Both the position numbers and the translations under genes were made by a program. Below are positions 7,367 to 14,392 of a DNA stretch of 39,615 nt, one piece after another (position 1 is the first letter of the stretch; each line of letters starts with the position of its first letter). The notes under the pieces were generated by a model. It saw only the letters and a list, made by a program, of their open reading frames with translations. It was not told the DNA's origin and ran no database searches. Origin of the DNA: Beijerinckiaceae bacterium (GTDB lineage Bacteria > Pseudomonadota > Alphaproteobacteria > Rhizobiales > Beijerinckiaceae); the NCBI GenBank assembly GCA_947453155.1, contig CANGFE010000020.1:1-39615 (forward strand). The letters are read 5' to 3'.

Positions 7367-8211
7367 CTGCGCTGACTGCTGATCAACAAGCCTGCGCTGA
7401 ACTTTTGCAGCGCGACGATCCCGATCGCTATTACGCCTGTCTGTTTGCACCCGAAGACAAGCGCGGCGCTTTATTCGCGCTTTATGCTTTCAGTCTCGAA
7501 TTGGCGCGGATTCGTGAAATCGTTTCAGAGCCCATGCTCGGCGAAATTCGACTTCAGTGGTGGCGTGATGCGCTGGCAGGCGCGGGGCATGGCGAGGTGA
7601 GTGCCAATCCTGTGGCGGCGGCTTTGCTTGAGACGGTGCAAAAATACAATTTGCCTATCCAAGCTCTGCGCGCTCTGATCGAAGGCCGCACTTTTGATCT
7701 CTATGATGATCCCATGCTGACGCGCGTCGATCTTGAAGGTTATTGCGGCGAAACCTGTTCGTCGCTGATCCGCTTGGCGTCTCTTGTGCTGGCTGACGGG
7801 CGTGATCCGGGTGGGGCAGAGGCTTGCGGCCATGCGGGTGTGGCTTTTGCGCTGATAGGTTTGTTGCGCGCTTTGCCATGGCATGCGGCGCGCGGACAAT
7901 TATATCTGCCGGCAGATGTTTTGGCGCAGCATCAGGTGACGCGCGAGCAGATCCTGTCGGGGCAGGTGACGCCCGGCGTGGTGGCGGTGCTTACCGAGTT
8001 GCGCGTTCTCGCACGCCATCATTTTGAACGCGCCATGGCGGGCGCTGGGGAGATGGACGAAAGTGCGCGCGCCGCACTCATGCCGCTTGCTGTCGTGCCG
8101 CTTTATCTGAAGCGCATGGAGGCGGGCGGATATGAACCTTTCCGCACGCTGATCAGCGCACCGCTGTGGCGGCGTTTGCTCGCCATGTGGATTTTCTCGC
8201 GAAAACTCTAG
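7363..8211 (+). CDS. Squalene/phytoene synthase-fold protein, NDUFAF6-like
   Basis: A 282-residue protein with the all-helical trans-isoprenyl synthase fold but without the catalytic aspartate pairs. Where active enzymes read DDxxD it has YAFSLELARIREIV (41-54), and where the second DxxED is expected it has LLRALPWHAARGQLYLP (167-183). GEIRLQWWRDAL (60-71) and the LR-PWH-R-LYLP pattern strongly resemble human NDUFAF6, a complex I assembly factor, more than HpnC/HpnD or CrtB. I therefore read it as a non-catalytic assembly factor, not a carotenoid or hopanoid enzyme. ATGA overlap with the NDUFAF3-like gene supports a joint role. Confidence 0.85.
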   Translation: MTALTADQQACAELLQRDDPDRYYACLFAPEDKRGALFALYAFSLELARIREIVSEPMLGEIRLQWWRDALAGAGHGEVSANPVAAALLETVQKYNLPIQALRALIEGRTFDLYDDPMLTRVDLEGYCGETCSSLIRLASLVLADGRDPGGAEACGHAGVAFALIGLLRALPWHAARGQLYLPADVLAQHQVTREQILSGQVTPGVVAVLTELRVLARHHFERAMAGAGEMDESARAALMPLAVVPLYLKRMEAGGYEPFRTLISAPLWRRLLAMWIFSRKL

Positions 8212-8213
8212 TC

Positions 8214-8315
8214 CGTCATTGCGAGGAGCGAAGCGACGCGGCAATCCATAGCATTCATGCTCTGAGATTGGTGCTATGGATTGCCACGTCGGCCTACGGC
8301 CTCCTCGCAAAGACG
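8214..8315. repeat. Dispersed palindromic repeat, copy 3
   Basis: 102-bp palindrome with ends CGTCATTGCGAG (8214-8225) and CTCGCAAAGACG (8304-8315) and an inner pair GCAATCCATAGCA / TGCTATGGATTGC. It starts 2 bp after the NDUFAF6-like stop codon, so it would fold at the mRNA 3' end. Confidence 0.85.
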
Positions 8316-8395
8316 GGATGAAGAGTGGTGCCTAAGCGGCGCATGATCGCGTTCGCCATTTGCAATGATCAAGCGAAGAGCCACCGCCCCTCCGC

Positions 8396-8478
8396 CGTCA
8401 TTGCGAGGAGCGAGAGTTCCGAAGCAACCAAGGGGCCTTACTTGAGGCACTGGTTTGCTTCGCTTCGCCCGCAATGAC
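8396..8478. repeat. Dispersed palindromic repeat, copy 4
   Basis: 83-bp palindrome with ends CGTCATTGCGAG (8396-8407) and CCGCAATGACG (8468-8478). With copy 3 it forms a tandem pair between two convergent genes; the 80 bp between them (8316-8395) show nothing recognisable. It ends 4 bp from the trmFO stop. Confidence 0.85.
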
Positions 8479-8482
8479 GCCT

Positions 8483-9877
8483 CTAGAGGTTTGCTAGCCA
8501 ATCCGCGTGATCGCGCATGGCGCGCGATGTCATCATTTTCTTTTTGGCAACCGACTTTTCCGGCCCCTTGAGGCGCTTGCCATCCTCAGCGCGCACCGGT
8601 TCGGTGAGCGGCGGGAAGAGACCGAAATTCACATTCATCGGCTGGAATGAACGCGGGCCACCATCAATCACTTCCAAATGACCGCCGGTGATGTGATTGA
8701 GCAAAGCACCCATGGCTGTCGTCACGGGCGGTGCCGTAAAATTGCGCTCCAAACGTTCAGCGGCCGCCATGCGCCCCGCCATCAAGCCGACTGCGGCACT
8801 TTCCACATAGCCTTCGCAACCGGTGATTTGTCCGGCAAAGCGCAAACGCGGTTCGGCTTTGAGACGCAGACGCTCATCCAATACCCGTGGTGAATTGAGA
8901 TAAGTGTTGCGATGCAGACCACCGAGACGTGCAAACTCGGCCTTCTCAAGTCCGGGAATGGTGCGGAAAATCTCTTGCTGCGCGCCATATTTCAGCTTCG
9001 TCTGGAAGCCGACCATATTATAGAGCGTGCCAAGCGCATTATCTTGGCGCAGCTGCACAACCGCATAGGCTTTGACGCTCGGGTTATGTGCATTGGTCAG
9101 GCCCATCGGCTTCATCGGTCCGTGGCGCAACGTTTCTGGTCCGCGCTCCGCCATGACTTCAATCGGCAGACAGCCATCGAAATAGGGCGTGCCTTCCCAT
9201 TCTTTGAAGCTCGTCTTGTCGCCTTTGATGAGCGCATCGATGAAAGCGTAATATTGATCCTTATCGAGCGGGCAATTGATGTAGTCCGCACCCGTGCCGC
9301 CGGGGCCTTGCTTGTCATAGCGCGATTGAAACCACGCCTTGTCCATGTCGATGGAGTCGCGATGCACGATGGGGGCAATCGCATCGAAAAAGGCCAGCGC
9401 ATCTTCGCCGGTCTTTTCGAGAATGGCTTGTGCGAGTGGCGCTGAGGTCAGCGGGCCCGTGGCGATGATCACATTGTCCCAATCGCTCGGTGGCAGGCCG
9501 GTCATTTCTTCGCGCGACAGTGTGATGAGCGGATGCTCATGAATGCGCTGCGTGACTGCTTGCGCAAAGCCATCGCGATCAACCGCCAGTGCGCCGCCAG
9601 CGGGCACTTGATGGGCATCGGCGCAAGACATGATGATCGAATTCATCTGGCGCATTTCGCGATGGATGAGGCCGACCGCATTGGTGGTGGCTTCATCCGA
9701 GCGGAAAGAATTGGAACAGACGAGTTCTGCCAGATGATCGGTCTGGTGTGCATCTGTGCCGCGCACGGGGCGCATTTCGTGGAGGATGACCGGCACGCCT
9801 GATGAGGCGATCTGCCAAGCGGCTTCTGATCCGGCGAGGCCCCCGCCGATCACGTGAATGGTTTTGGACTGTGACAT
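8483..9877 (-). CDS. trmFO: Methylenetetrahydrofolate-tRNA-(uracil-54-C5)-methyltransferase TrmFO
   Basis: A 464-residue FAD- and folate-dependent enzyme that makes 5-methyluridine at position 54 of tRNA. The N-terminal dinucleotide motif is [14 protein letters not shown] (residues 8-21); other family signatures are [40 protein letters not shown] and [10 protein letters not shown]. The ATG at 9877 starts directly with the FAD-binding strand; an ATG at 9913 would add 12 residues of no known function. Upstream, the DUF1127 terminator separates it from that gene, so it probably has its own promoter in 9878-9921, though none is obvious. Confidence 0.95.
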   Translation of the reverse strand: MSQSKTIHVIGGGLAGSEAAWQIASSGVPVILHEMRPVRGTDAHQTDHLAELVCSNSFRSDEATTNAVGLIHREMRQMNSIIMSCADAHQVPAGGALAVDRDGFAQAVTQRIHEHPLITLSREEMTGLPPSDWDNVIIATGPLTSAPLAQAILEKTGEDALAFFDAIAPIVHRDSIDMDKAWFQSRYDKQGPGGTGADYINCPLDKDQYYAFIDALIKGDKTSFKEWEGTPYFDGCLPIEVMAERGPETLRHGPMKPMGLTNAHNPSVKAYAVVQLRQDNALGTLYNMVGFQTKLKYGAQQEIFRTIPGLEKAEFARLGGLHRNTYLNSPRVLDERLRLKAEPRLRFAGQITGCEGYVESAAVGLMAGRMAAAERLERNFTAPPVTTAMGALLNHITGGHLEVIDGGPRSFQPMNVNFGLFPPLTEPVRAEDGKRLKGPEKSVAKKKMMTSRAMRDHADWLANL

Positions 9878-9920
9878 GCGCGCGACCATAGGGATGAGGC
9901 TTGGCGCAGGCAACAGCGCT

Positions 9921-10000
9921 CAAAAGAAAACGCCCGCCGGGGGAGGAACCGGCGGGCGTTTCTGAAACAGGGTCAGCAGGGAGGGGGGAGAGCTGACCCC
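9921..10000 (-). ncRNA. Candidate 3'-UTR sRNA with two anti-SD stem-loops (CcsR/cuckoo-like)
   Basis: Immediately after the DUF1127 stop, the minus strand carries two stem-loops. The first (plus 9970-9999) has an 8-bp stem GGGTCAGC/GCTGACCC and a 14-base pyrimidine loop containing CCCCCCUCCC; the second is the terminator with loop UUCCUCCC. Rhodobacter CcsR RNAs and the related cuckoo RNA family are pairs of such hairpins with CCUCC-type loops transcribed with a DUF1127 gene. The arrangement here matches in layout and loop chemistry. Whether a separate small RNA is processed out is inference. Confidence 0.65.
9922..9960 (-). terminator. Terminator of the DUF1127 transcript, with CCUCC loop
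   Basis: On the minus strand a perfect 12-bp stem (AACGCCCGCCGG with CCGGCGGGCGTT, plus positions 9949-9960 and 9929-9940) closes a loop reading UUCCUCCC, followed by a U-rich tail (UUUUCUUUUG). The loop contains CCUCC, complementary to the Shine-Dalgarno core. Confidence 0.85.
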
Positions 10001-10011
10001 TAAATCGGGAC

Positions 10012-10173
10012 TTAGAGGCCAGCCGAGCGGCGGGCGATCTCGTCGATTTCCCAACGAGCGATGCCGAGGTCGGCGAGTTCGCGGTCGTTGAGGCTGTAGA
10101 GTTCCCGCAGCGAAGTGCGGTAACGGCGCCAAGCATTCAGCTTGGCAGAAATGAACTTGATCGTCTGGGTCAT
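10012..10173 (-). CDS. DUF1127 family small basic protein
   Basis: A 53-residue arginine-rich protein: MTQTIKFISAKLNAWRRYR, then TSLRELYSLNDRELADLGIA, then RWEIDEIARRSAGL. The pattern L--L-DRELAD-G- followed by I-RW-ID- defines DUF1127 (YjiS-like) proteins. In Rhodobacter sphaeroides the DUF1127 protein CcaF1 binds RNA and affects maturation of the linked CcsR sRNAs. Here the gene sits between a CCUCC-loop hairpin in its 5' leader and two more in its 3' region, so an RNA-binding role is likely. No strong ribosome site is visible (AAAGAG about 8 bases upstream). Confidence 0.9.
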   Translation of the reverse strand: MTQTIKFISAKLNAWRRYRTSLRELYSLNDRELADLGIARWEIDEIARRSAGL

Positions 10174-10190
10174 CACATGGCTCTTTTGCG

Positions 10191-10210
10191 GGGGCGGGGA
10201 GGAACGCCCC
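10191..10210 (-). promoter_or_regulatory. 5'-leader hairpin with UUCCUCCC loop upstream of DUF1127
   Basis: On the minus strand GGGGCG and CGCCCC (plus 10205-10210 and 10191-10196) form a 6-bp GC stem around the loop UUCCUCCC, the same 8-base loop as the terminator hairpin at 9929-9960. It ends 17 bases before the DUF1127 ATG, so it would lie in the mRNA leader. Confidence 0.55.
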
Positions 10211-10271
10211 TCTGATGCAATGCAACATAGAGAGAGTCGGGCGGCTGAGGCAGGGGCTTAGCTGCACCCCA

Positions 10272-10292
10272 GATATGCAAAATTAGCATATC
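10272..10292. promoter_or_regulatory. Perfect inverted repeat, possible operator
   Basis: GATATGC (10272-10278) and GCATATC (10286-10292) flank the AT-rich spacer AAAATTA, about 100 bp upstream of the DUF1127 start. A dyad of this size in an AT-rich patch is typical of a dimeric regulator site. The regulator is unknown. Confidence 0.4.
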
Positions 10293-10322
10293 AAATAGGT
10301 GATCCAGTTGGGTTCCGCCATA

Positions 10323-10350
10323 ATTGATCACAATTTTGTCACGATTGATC
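10323..10350. promoter_or_regulatory. Direct repeat ATTGATC, 21-bp phased
   Basis: ATTGATC occurs at 10323-10329 and 10344-10350, start to start 21 bp or two helical turns, in the AT-rich gap between the DUF1127 gene and the cyn operon end. The gap 10174-10489 (316 bp) has no convincing gene; besides this it holds the leader hairpin, the inverted repeat at 10272 and the cyn terminator. Confidence 0.3.
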
Positions 10351-10431
10351 CCAAATAGCGCGATTCATGGCGGATCGAGCCTGCAATTTACGCATTGCTA
10401 ACTATTGTCGCAGGGCAAGGGGACGCACCCC

Positions 10432-10461
10432 AAAAGAAATGGCGGGCCAAAGCCCGCCATT
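10432..10461 (-). terminator. Rho-independent terminator of the cyn operon
   Basis: A perfect 10-bp stem AATGGCGGGC (10438-10447) / GCCCGCCATT (10452-10461) with loop CAAA on the plus strand. Read on the minus strand it is followed by UUCUUUUG. It lies about 30 bp after the cynS stop. The stem is the same as in the terminator at 2768-2801. Confidence 0.85.
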
Positions 10462-10489
10462 CTGGTCCTTTTCAGCCGGAGGCCCGGGC

Positions 10490-10978
10490 TTAGTCTTCCT
10501 TGAAGCCGTAATCCGGTATGCCCTGTTCATTGCCGTAATATTTGAACGGCAGGAATTTGCCCGACATGGTGATTTTGACGCGGTCGCCCTTGGGGTTGGC
10601 TTCGCGCTCGAAATCCATATTGAAGTCGATGGCCGACATAATGCCATCGCCATATTCCTCCTCAATGAGCTGCTTCCAAGCGGGGCCGTTGACCAGCACC
10701 AGCTCGTAGAAACGATAGATGAGGGGGTCGGTCGGGGGCATGGTCGTGCCCGCGCCGCGCATCGGCACTTCATTGAGCATGCGCTCCTCGGCTTGCGACA
10801 GCCCAAACAGTTTTGCGGCCTTGGCAGCGAGCGGCTTGACGAGCTTGTGGTTGCCCAGAATGGCGCCGACGATCAGGACGGGGGAGACACCACCGATTTC
10901 GCCGCAAATATAAGACCAGCTCCAGCCCTTCTCGCGCTTAATGTCGAGCAGCTTTTCGGTGAGTTGTTCGCGCTTCAT
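10490..10978 (-). CDS. cynS: Cyanate hydratase (cyanase)
   Basis: A 162-residue cyanase, which converts cyanate and bicarbonate to ammonia and carbon dioxide. The N-terminal half is a helical XRE-like domain; the C-terminal half carries the catalytic triad R89 and E92 (in YRFYELVLV) and S115 (in GDGIMSAIDF), with the spacing of E. coli R96, E99 and S122. The start at 10978 has GAAGGAGAA just upstream. It is the last gene of cynA-B-D-S, 20 bp after the ATPase gene, so the transporter very likely carries cyanate. No carbonic anhydrase gene (cynT) is nearby. Confidence 0.97.
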   Translation of the reverse strand: MKREQLTEKLLDIKREKGWSWSYICGEIGGVSPVLIVGAILGNHKLVKPLAAKAAKLFGLSQAEERMLNEVPMRGAGTTMPPTDPLIYRFYELVLVNGPAWKQLIEEEYGDGIMSAIDFNMDFEREANPKGDRVKITMSGKFLPFKYYGNEQGIPDYGFKED

Positions 10979-10998
10979 ATTCTTCTCCTTCTTGAGTG

Positions 10999-11895
10999 TT
11001 ACGCAGCCGATAAATCGGCTTTGGGGGCGAGGGCCGCTGTGGGACGCACAATCGGCGGATGGCGTTTGGAATAATCAGCCGGGATTTCGTCTTTAAACGA
11101 TTTGGACCGCGAGACCAGAAAATCGATCAGATGATTTCGCAAAGCGTAATAATCGGGCTGCTTGTGCAGATCGATGCGGCCGCGATTGCGGGGCAGGGGA
11201 TTTTCGACCACTTCCGCCACCATGGCGCCCGGACCATTGGTCATGAGCACGATGCGGTCGGCGAGATAAATGGCTTCATCGACATCATGGGTGATCATGA
11301 AAGCGGTTTGTCCGGTCTCCAGACAAATGCGGCGCACTTCATCCTGCAATGTGCCGCGTGTCAGCGCATCGAGCGCCGAGAAGGGCTCATCCATCAAGAG
11401 AATCTTGGGCTCGATGGAGAGCGCGCGCGCAATGCCCACACGCTGTTTCATGCCACCTGAGAGTTCTGCTGGCTTTTTGAGTTCGGACCCTTTCAAGCCC
11501 ACTTTGTCAATAAAGCGCATCGCTTGTTCGCGCACTTGGTCCGCACTCCATTCGGGCCATTTGGATGAAATCGCGAAAGACACATTGCCGAGCACGGTTC
11601 GCCAGGGAAGAAGCGCGTGGCTTTGGAAAATCACCGCGCGATCTAGTGAGGGGCCCTCAATGGCTTTGCCATCAACAACGGCAACACCTTCGTCCGGCAA
11701 TTCGAGGCCGGCCAGAATGTTGAGCACTGTTGTCTTGCCGCAGCCGGAATGGCCGATGATGCAGGAAAATTCGCCGCGGTTCATCGAAAACCAAAGGTCG
11801 TCGAAAATGGTGGTCTCACCACCGCCAGCCTTCGGATAGCGCCTGGCAATGCCTTCAATGGAGATGAAACGGTCTTGATTGTTGTAGAGCGTCAT
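10999..11895 (-). CDS. cynD: Cyanate ABC transporter ATPase (NrtD/CynD/SsuB-like)
   Basis: A 298-residue ATPase of the nitrate/sulfonate/taurine class. Walker A is GHSGCGKT (48-55), signature LSGGMKQ (145-151), Walker B ILLMDE (165-170), switch histidine H203 in MITHDVDE. The start is the ATG of [10 protein letters not shown] at 11895, 5 bp after the permease stop; an upstream in-frame extension would overlap the permease. The family as a whole does not tell nitrate from cyanate, but the linked cynS argues for cyanate. Confidence 0.88.
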   Translation of the reverse strand: MTLYNNQDRFISIEGIARRYPKAGGGETTIFDDLWFSMNRGEFSCIIGHSGCGKTTVLNILAGLELPDEGVAVVDGKAIEGPSLDRAVIFQSHALLPWRTVLGNVSFAISSKWPEWSADQVREQAMRFIDKVGLKGSELKKPAELSGGMKQRVGIARALSIEPKILLMDEPFSALDALTRGTLQDEVRRICLETGQTAFMITHDVDEAIYLADRIVLMTNGPGAMVAEVVENPLPRNRGRIDLHKQPDYYALRNHLIDFLVSRSKSFKDEIPADYSKRHPPIVRPTAALAPKADLSAA

Positions 11896-11900
11896 GGCGA

Positions 11901-12740
11901 TCAATCCGGATAGGTGACAAGACGCGCAACACGCGCGAGGGCTTGGTCGAGCAACATGCCCACAAGTCCGATGACGAGAATGGAAATAATGACATTGACG
12001 ATGGAGAGATTGTTCCATTCGTTCCAGACGAAATAGCCAATGCCTGTGCCGCCCACGAGCATTTCAGCTGCCACGATGACAAGCCAAGCAATGCCAATCG
12101 AAATGCGCATGCCGGTCAGAATGGTTGGCGCTGCAGCCGGCAGAATGACGGTGAAAGCTTTGCGTAAGGGGCGCACTTCCAACGTGCGTGCGACATTGAG
12201 CCATTCTTTGCGCACTGCTGCGACACCAAAGGCCGTGTTGATCATCATCGGCCAGAGCGAGCAGATGAAGATCACGAAGATTGCCGAGATGGAGGAATCT
12301 TTGATCGTGTAGAGCGCGAGCGGCATCCAAGCGAGCGGTGAGATCGGCTTCATCACTTGAATGAAAGGATTGAGCGCCTTGCTCATCAGAGGCGACATGC
12401 CGATGACAAAGCCCGTGGGGATCGCCACGCAAACAGCGATGCAATAGCCCAGCATCACGCGGCCAATGGAGAAAGCGAGCTGAATGCCCAGCCCCTTGTC
12501 ATTGGGGCCGCGATCATAAAAGGGGTTTTTCAGATGTTCCCAGATTTTCGCCGCCACATCGAAGGGGCCGGGCATTGCCGATTTGCCCGTCGTCGCGGTG
12601 AGGCCCATCAGCTTGGCATATTCCGGATCCATGGCAGCGACAGAAGCCGTTTGGCGGGTCGCAATGTGCCAGGCCGCAATGAACAAAGCGAAGATGACAA
12701 AAGAGAGGACGCTGGCGCGCAGCGTCAGATTCGATGACAT
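11901..12740 (-). CDS. cynB: Cyanate ABC transporter permease (NrtB/CynB-like)
   Basis: An inner-membrane permease of 279 residues from the ATG at 12740 (a GTG at 12767 would add 9). An N-terminal helix ([19 protein letters not shown]) is followed by the BPD transporter domain with helices including [19 protein letters not shown]. The EAA loop is seen at [20 protein letters not shown]. It follows cynA after a 90-bp palindromic repeat and precedes cynD by 5 bp. Confidence 0.88.
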   Translation of the reverse strand: MSSNLTLRASVLSFVIFALFIAAWHIATRQTASVAAMDPEYAKLMGLTATTGKSAMPGPFDVAAKIWEHLKNPFYDRGPNDKGLGIQLAFSIGRVMLGYCIAVCVAIPTGFVIGMSPLMSKALNPFIQVMKPISPLAWMPLALYTIKDSSISAIFVIFICSLWPMMINTAFGVAAVRKEWLNVARTLEVRPLRKAFTVILPAAAPTILTGMRISIGIAWLVIVAAEMLVGGTGIGYFVWNEWNNLSIVNVIISILVIGLVGMLLDQALARVARLVTYPD

Positions 12741-12767
12741 GTTGGAAGCCCTGTTTTTATTTTTCAC

Positions 12768-12857
12768 CGTCGTTGCGAGGAGGCCGGAGGCCGACGAGGC
12801 AATCCAGAGGCCTCACATGAGGCTTGTCTGGATTGCTTCGCTTTGCTCGCAATGACG
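12768..12857. repeat. Dispersed palindromic repeat, copy 5, inside the cyn operon
   Basis: A 90-bp palindrome: ends CGTCGTTGCGAG (12768-12779) and CTCGCAATGACG (12846-12857), inner arms GCAATCCAGA and TCTGGATTGC, and a central GCCTC/GAGGC. It fills the gap between the cynA stop (12862) and the cynB start, so the polycistronic mRNA would carry a large hairpin here. Confidence 0.9.
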
Positions 12858-12861
12858 AGGA

Positions 12862-14235
12862 TTAGGTCCGCTTGATCGCGAAGGAGGCGATGTAATCGTC
12901 CGGCTTTGTCGGATCGAATGTCTTGCCCATGATCGAGAACGTTTTGGTCGTCGAGGCAGGCGGTGTGAGGCCGACTTCCTTCATGAACTTGGTCGTGTCG
13001 GTTGCCAGATACACCTGCTTGGCGATTTTCTGATAATCGACATCGCCCTTGATCTGACCCCAACGCTTCATCTGCGAGAGAATCCAGACAGCGAAGCTTT
13101 CATAGGGGAAGGGATCGAAATCGATACGATCGGCCGCCTTCACGACATTGCCAAGACCATCCGCAAAAGTCCCCGTCAACACTTGCTCGACGACGGTCAC
13201 TGGCTGGTTGAGATAATTGGCAGGCGCAATGGCTTCTGCAATTTCCTTGCGGTTTTCAGCCTTGGTTGCATAAGCGGTCGCATCAATGATCGCCTTCAGC
13301 AAAGCTGCATAGGAATTCGGATTTGTTTTGACGAATTCTTGGCTAGCAGCAAAGCCGCAGCAGGGATGACGATCCCAGATCTGCTTCGACAGCATGTGGA
13401 TGAAGCCGACGCCATCATAGACCGCACGCTGGTTCACCGGATCGGGTGCCAAGAAGCCATCGATATTATCGGCGCGCAGATTGGCGACCATTTCCGGTGG
13501 CGGCACTGCGCGGATTTGCACATCCGTATCAGGGTCGATGCCGTTTTCAGCCAGATAATAGCGCAAGAGATAATTGTGCATCGAATAATCGAAGGGCACG
13601 GCAAGCTTGAAGCCTTTCCATTGCTTCGGATCGCGCTTGTCCTTGTGCTTCATGGCCAGCGTAATGGCTTGGCCATTGATATTTTCAACGGCCGGCATTG
13701 TGTAGGGAATGGCGGTTGCACCCACACCCATGGTGATGGCGAGCGGCATCGGCGAGAGCATATGCGCTGCATCATATTCTTTGTTAATGGTCTTATCGCG
13801 AATGACCGCCCAACCAGCGGCTTTGTTCACTTCCACATTGAGGCCGTGCTTGGAATAGAAGCCGAGCGGTGCCGCCATAATGATGGGTGTGGCGCACGTG
13901 ATCGGAATAAAGCCGACTTTGAGATCCTTCTTTTCAAGGCTACCGGCTTGCGCAAAAACTTCTGTCGCTGTTGCGAGCGGGAAGAACGAGGAGAGGGCGG
14001 CCGCGGCGGTCGAGGCACCAAGCTTTTGCAGGAAAGCACGACGATGCGCATCGACGGGGAAGATCTGGCGCATCACGGTTTCAGCAACGAGATTTTCGTA
14101 AGTCGCTTCCGTGTTCTTGGCGAGGTCTGCTGATTGCGCGCGCAAGGCCGCATCATGTTCGCCCTGCGATGTATGCTGGCCGCAGGTGCAGCCGCGCGAG
14201 AGCCGATTGCGATAATCGAAAGGATTCTTGAACAT
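12862..14235 (-). CDS. cynA: Cyanate/nitrate-type ABC substrate-binding protein (CmpA/NrtA family)
   Basis: A 457-residue binding protein of the NrtA/CmpA/CynA family; KVGFIPITCATPIIMAAPLG begins the binding domain near residue 106. A twin-arginine signal appears at HRRAFLQKLG (64-73) followed by a hydrophobic stretch and cleavage near AQA (94-96), so export by Tat is likely. Unusually, 62 residues precede it, including a C-x-C-x-x-H motif (C16, C18, H21) in GCTCGQHTSQGEHD. The ATG at 14235 has GGCGGAGG five bases upstream, so the extension is real. A sigma-54 promoter lies 40 bp upstream. Confidence 0.88.
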   Translation of the reverse strand: MFKNPFDYRNRLSRGCTCGQHTSQGEHDAALRAQSADLAKNTEATYENLVAETVMRQIFPVDAHRRAFLQKLGASTAAAALSSFFPLATATEVFAQAGSLEKKDLKVGFIPITCATPIIMAAPLGFYSKHGLNVEVNKAAGWAVIRDKTINKEYDAAHMLSPMPLAITMGVGATAIPYTMPAVENINGQAITLAMKHKDKRDPKQWKGFKLAVPFDYSMHNYLLRYYLAENGIDPDTDVQIRAVPPPEMVANLRADNIDGFLAPDPVNQRAVYDGVGFIHMLSKQIWDRHPCCGFAASQEFVKTNPNSYAALLKAIIDATAYATKAENRKEIAEAIAPANYLNQPVTVVEQVLTGTFADGLGNVVKAADRIDFDPFPYESFAVWILSQMKRWGQIKGDVDYQKIAKQVYLATDTTKFMKEVGLTPPASTTKTFSIMGKTFDPTKPDDYIASFAIKRT

Positions 14236-14274
14236 GGGGCCTCCGCCTCGTTGCGATAAAGACGAAAGTCTGAG

Positions 14275-14291
14275 AGCAACGAGTGTGCCAA
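14275..14291 (-). promoter_or_regulatory. Sigma-54 (RpoN) promoter of the cyn operon
   Basis: The minus strand reads TTGGCACACTCGTTGCT, an exact match to the -24/-12 consensus TGGCAC-N5-TTGCW. The predicted start is near 14264, leaving a leader of about 29 nt with a good ribosome site before cynA. Sigma-54 with NtrC is the usual nitrogen-limitation switch; no clear NtrC site was recognised in 14292-14392. Confidence 0.85.
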
Positions 14292-14392
14292 CCGCCCATC
14301 AGCTTGTGCATCTCTTAGGCAGAGCCCGTGGCTGCGCGCGGAGTGATCATGAATTGGATGCGATTTGGGCGAAGCTGTCGCCTTATGCCGCT

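Noticed and set aside
7363-8211. Functional squalene or phytoene synthase (HpnC/HpnD/CrtB)
   Set aside because: Both catalytic aspartate motifs are absent and no other carotenoid or hopanoid gene is nearby.
10999-14235. Nitrate transport operon NrtABD
   Set aside because: The protein families fit, but the operon ends in cyanase and contains no nitrate or nitrite reductase, so cyanate is the better substrate.
14292-14392. NtrC enhancer sites upstream of the sigma-54 promoter
   Set aside because: A few GTGCA/GCAC-like fragments were seen but no clear dyad; binding sites may lie inside the neighbouring M23 gene.
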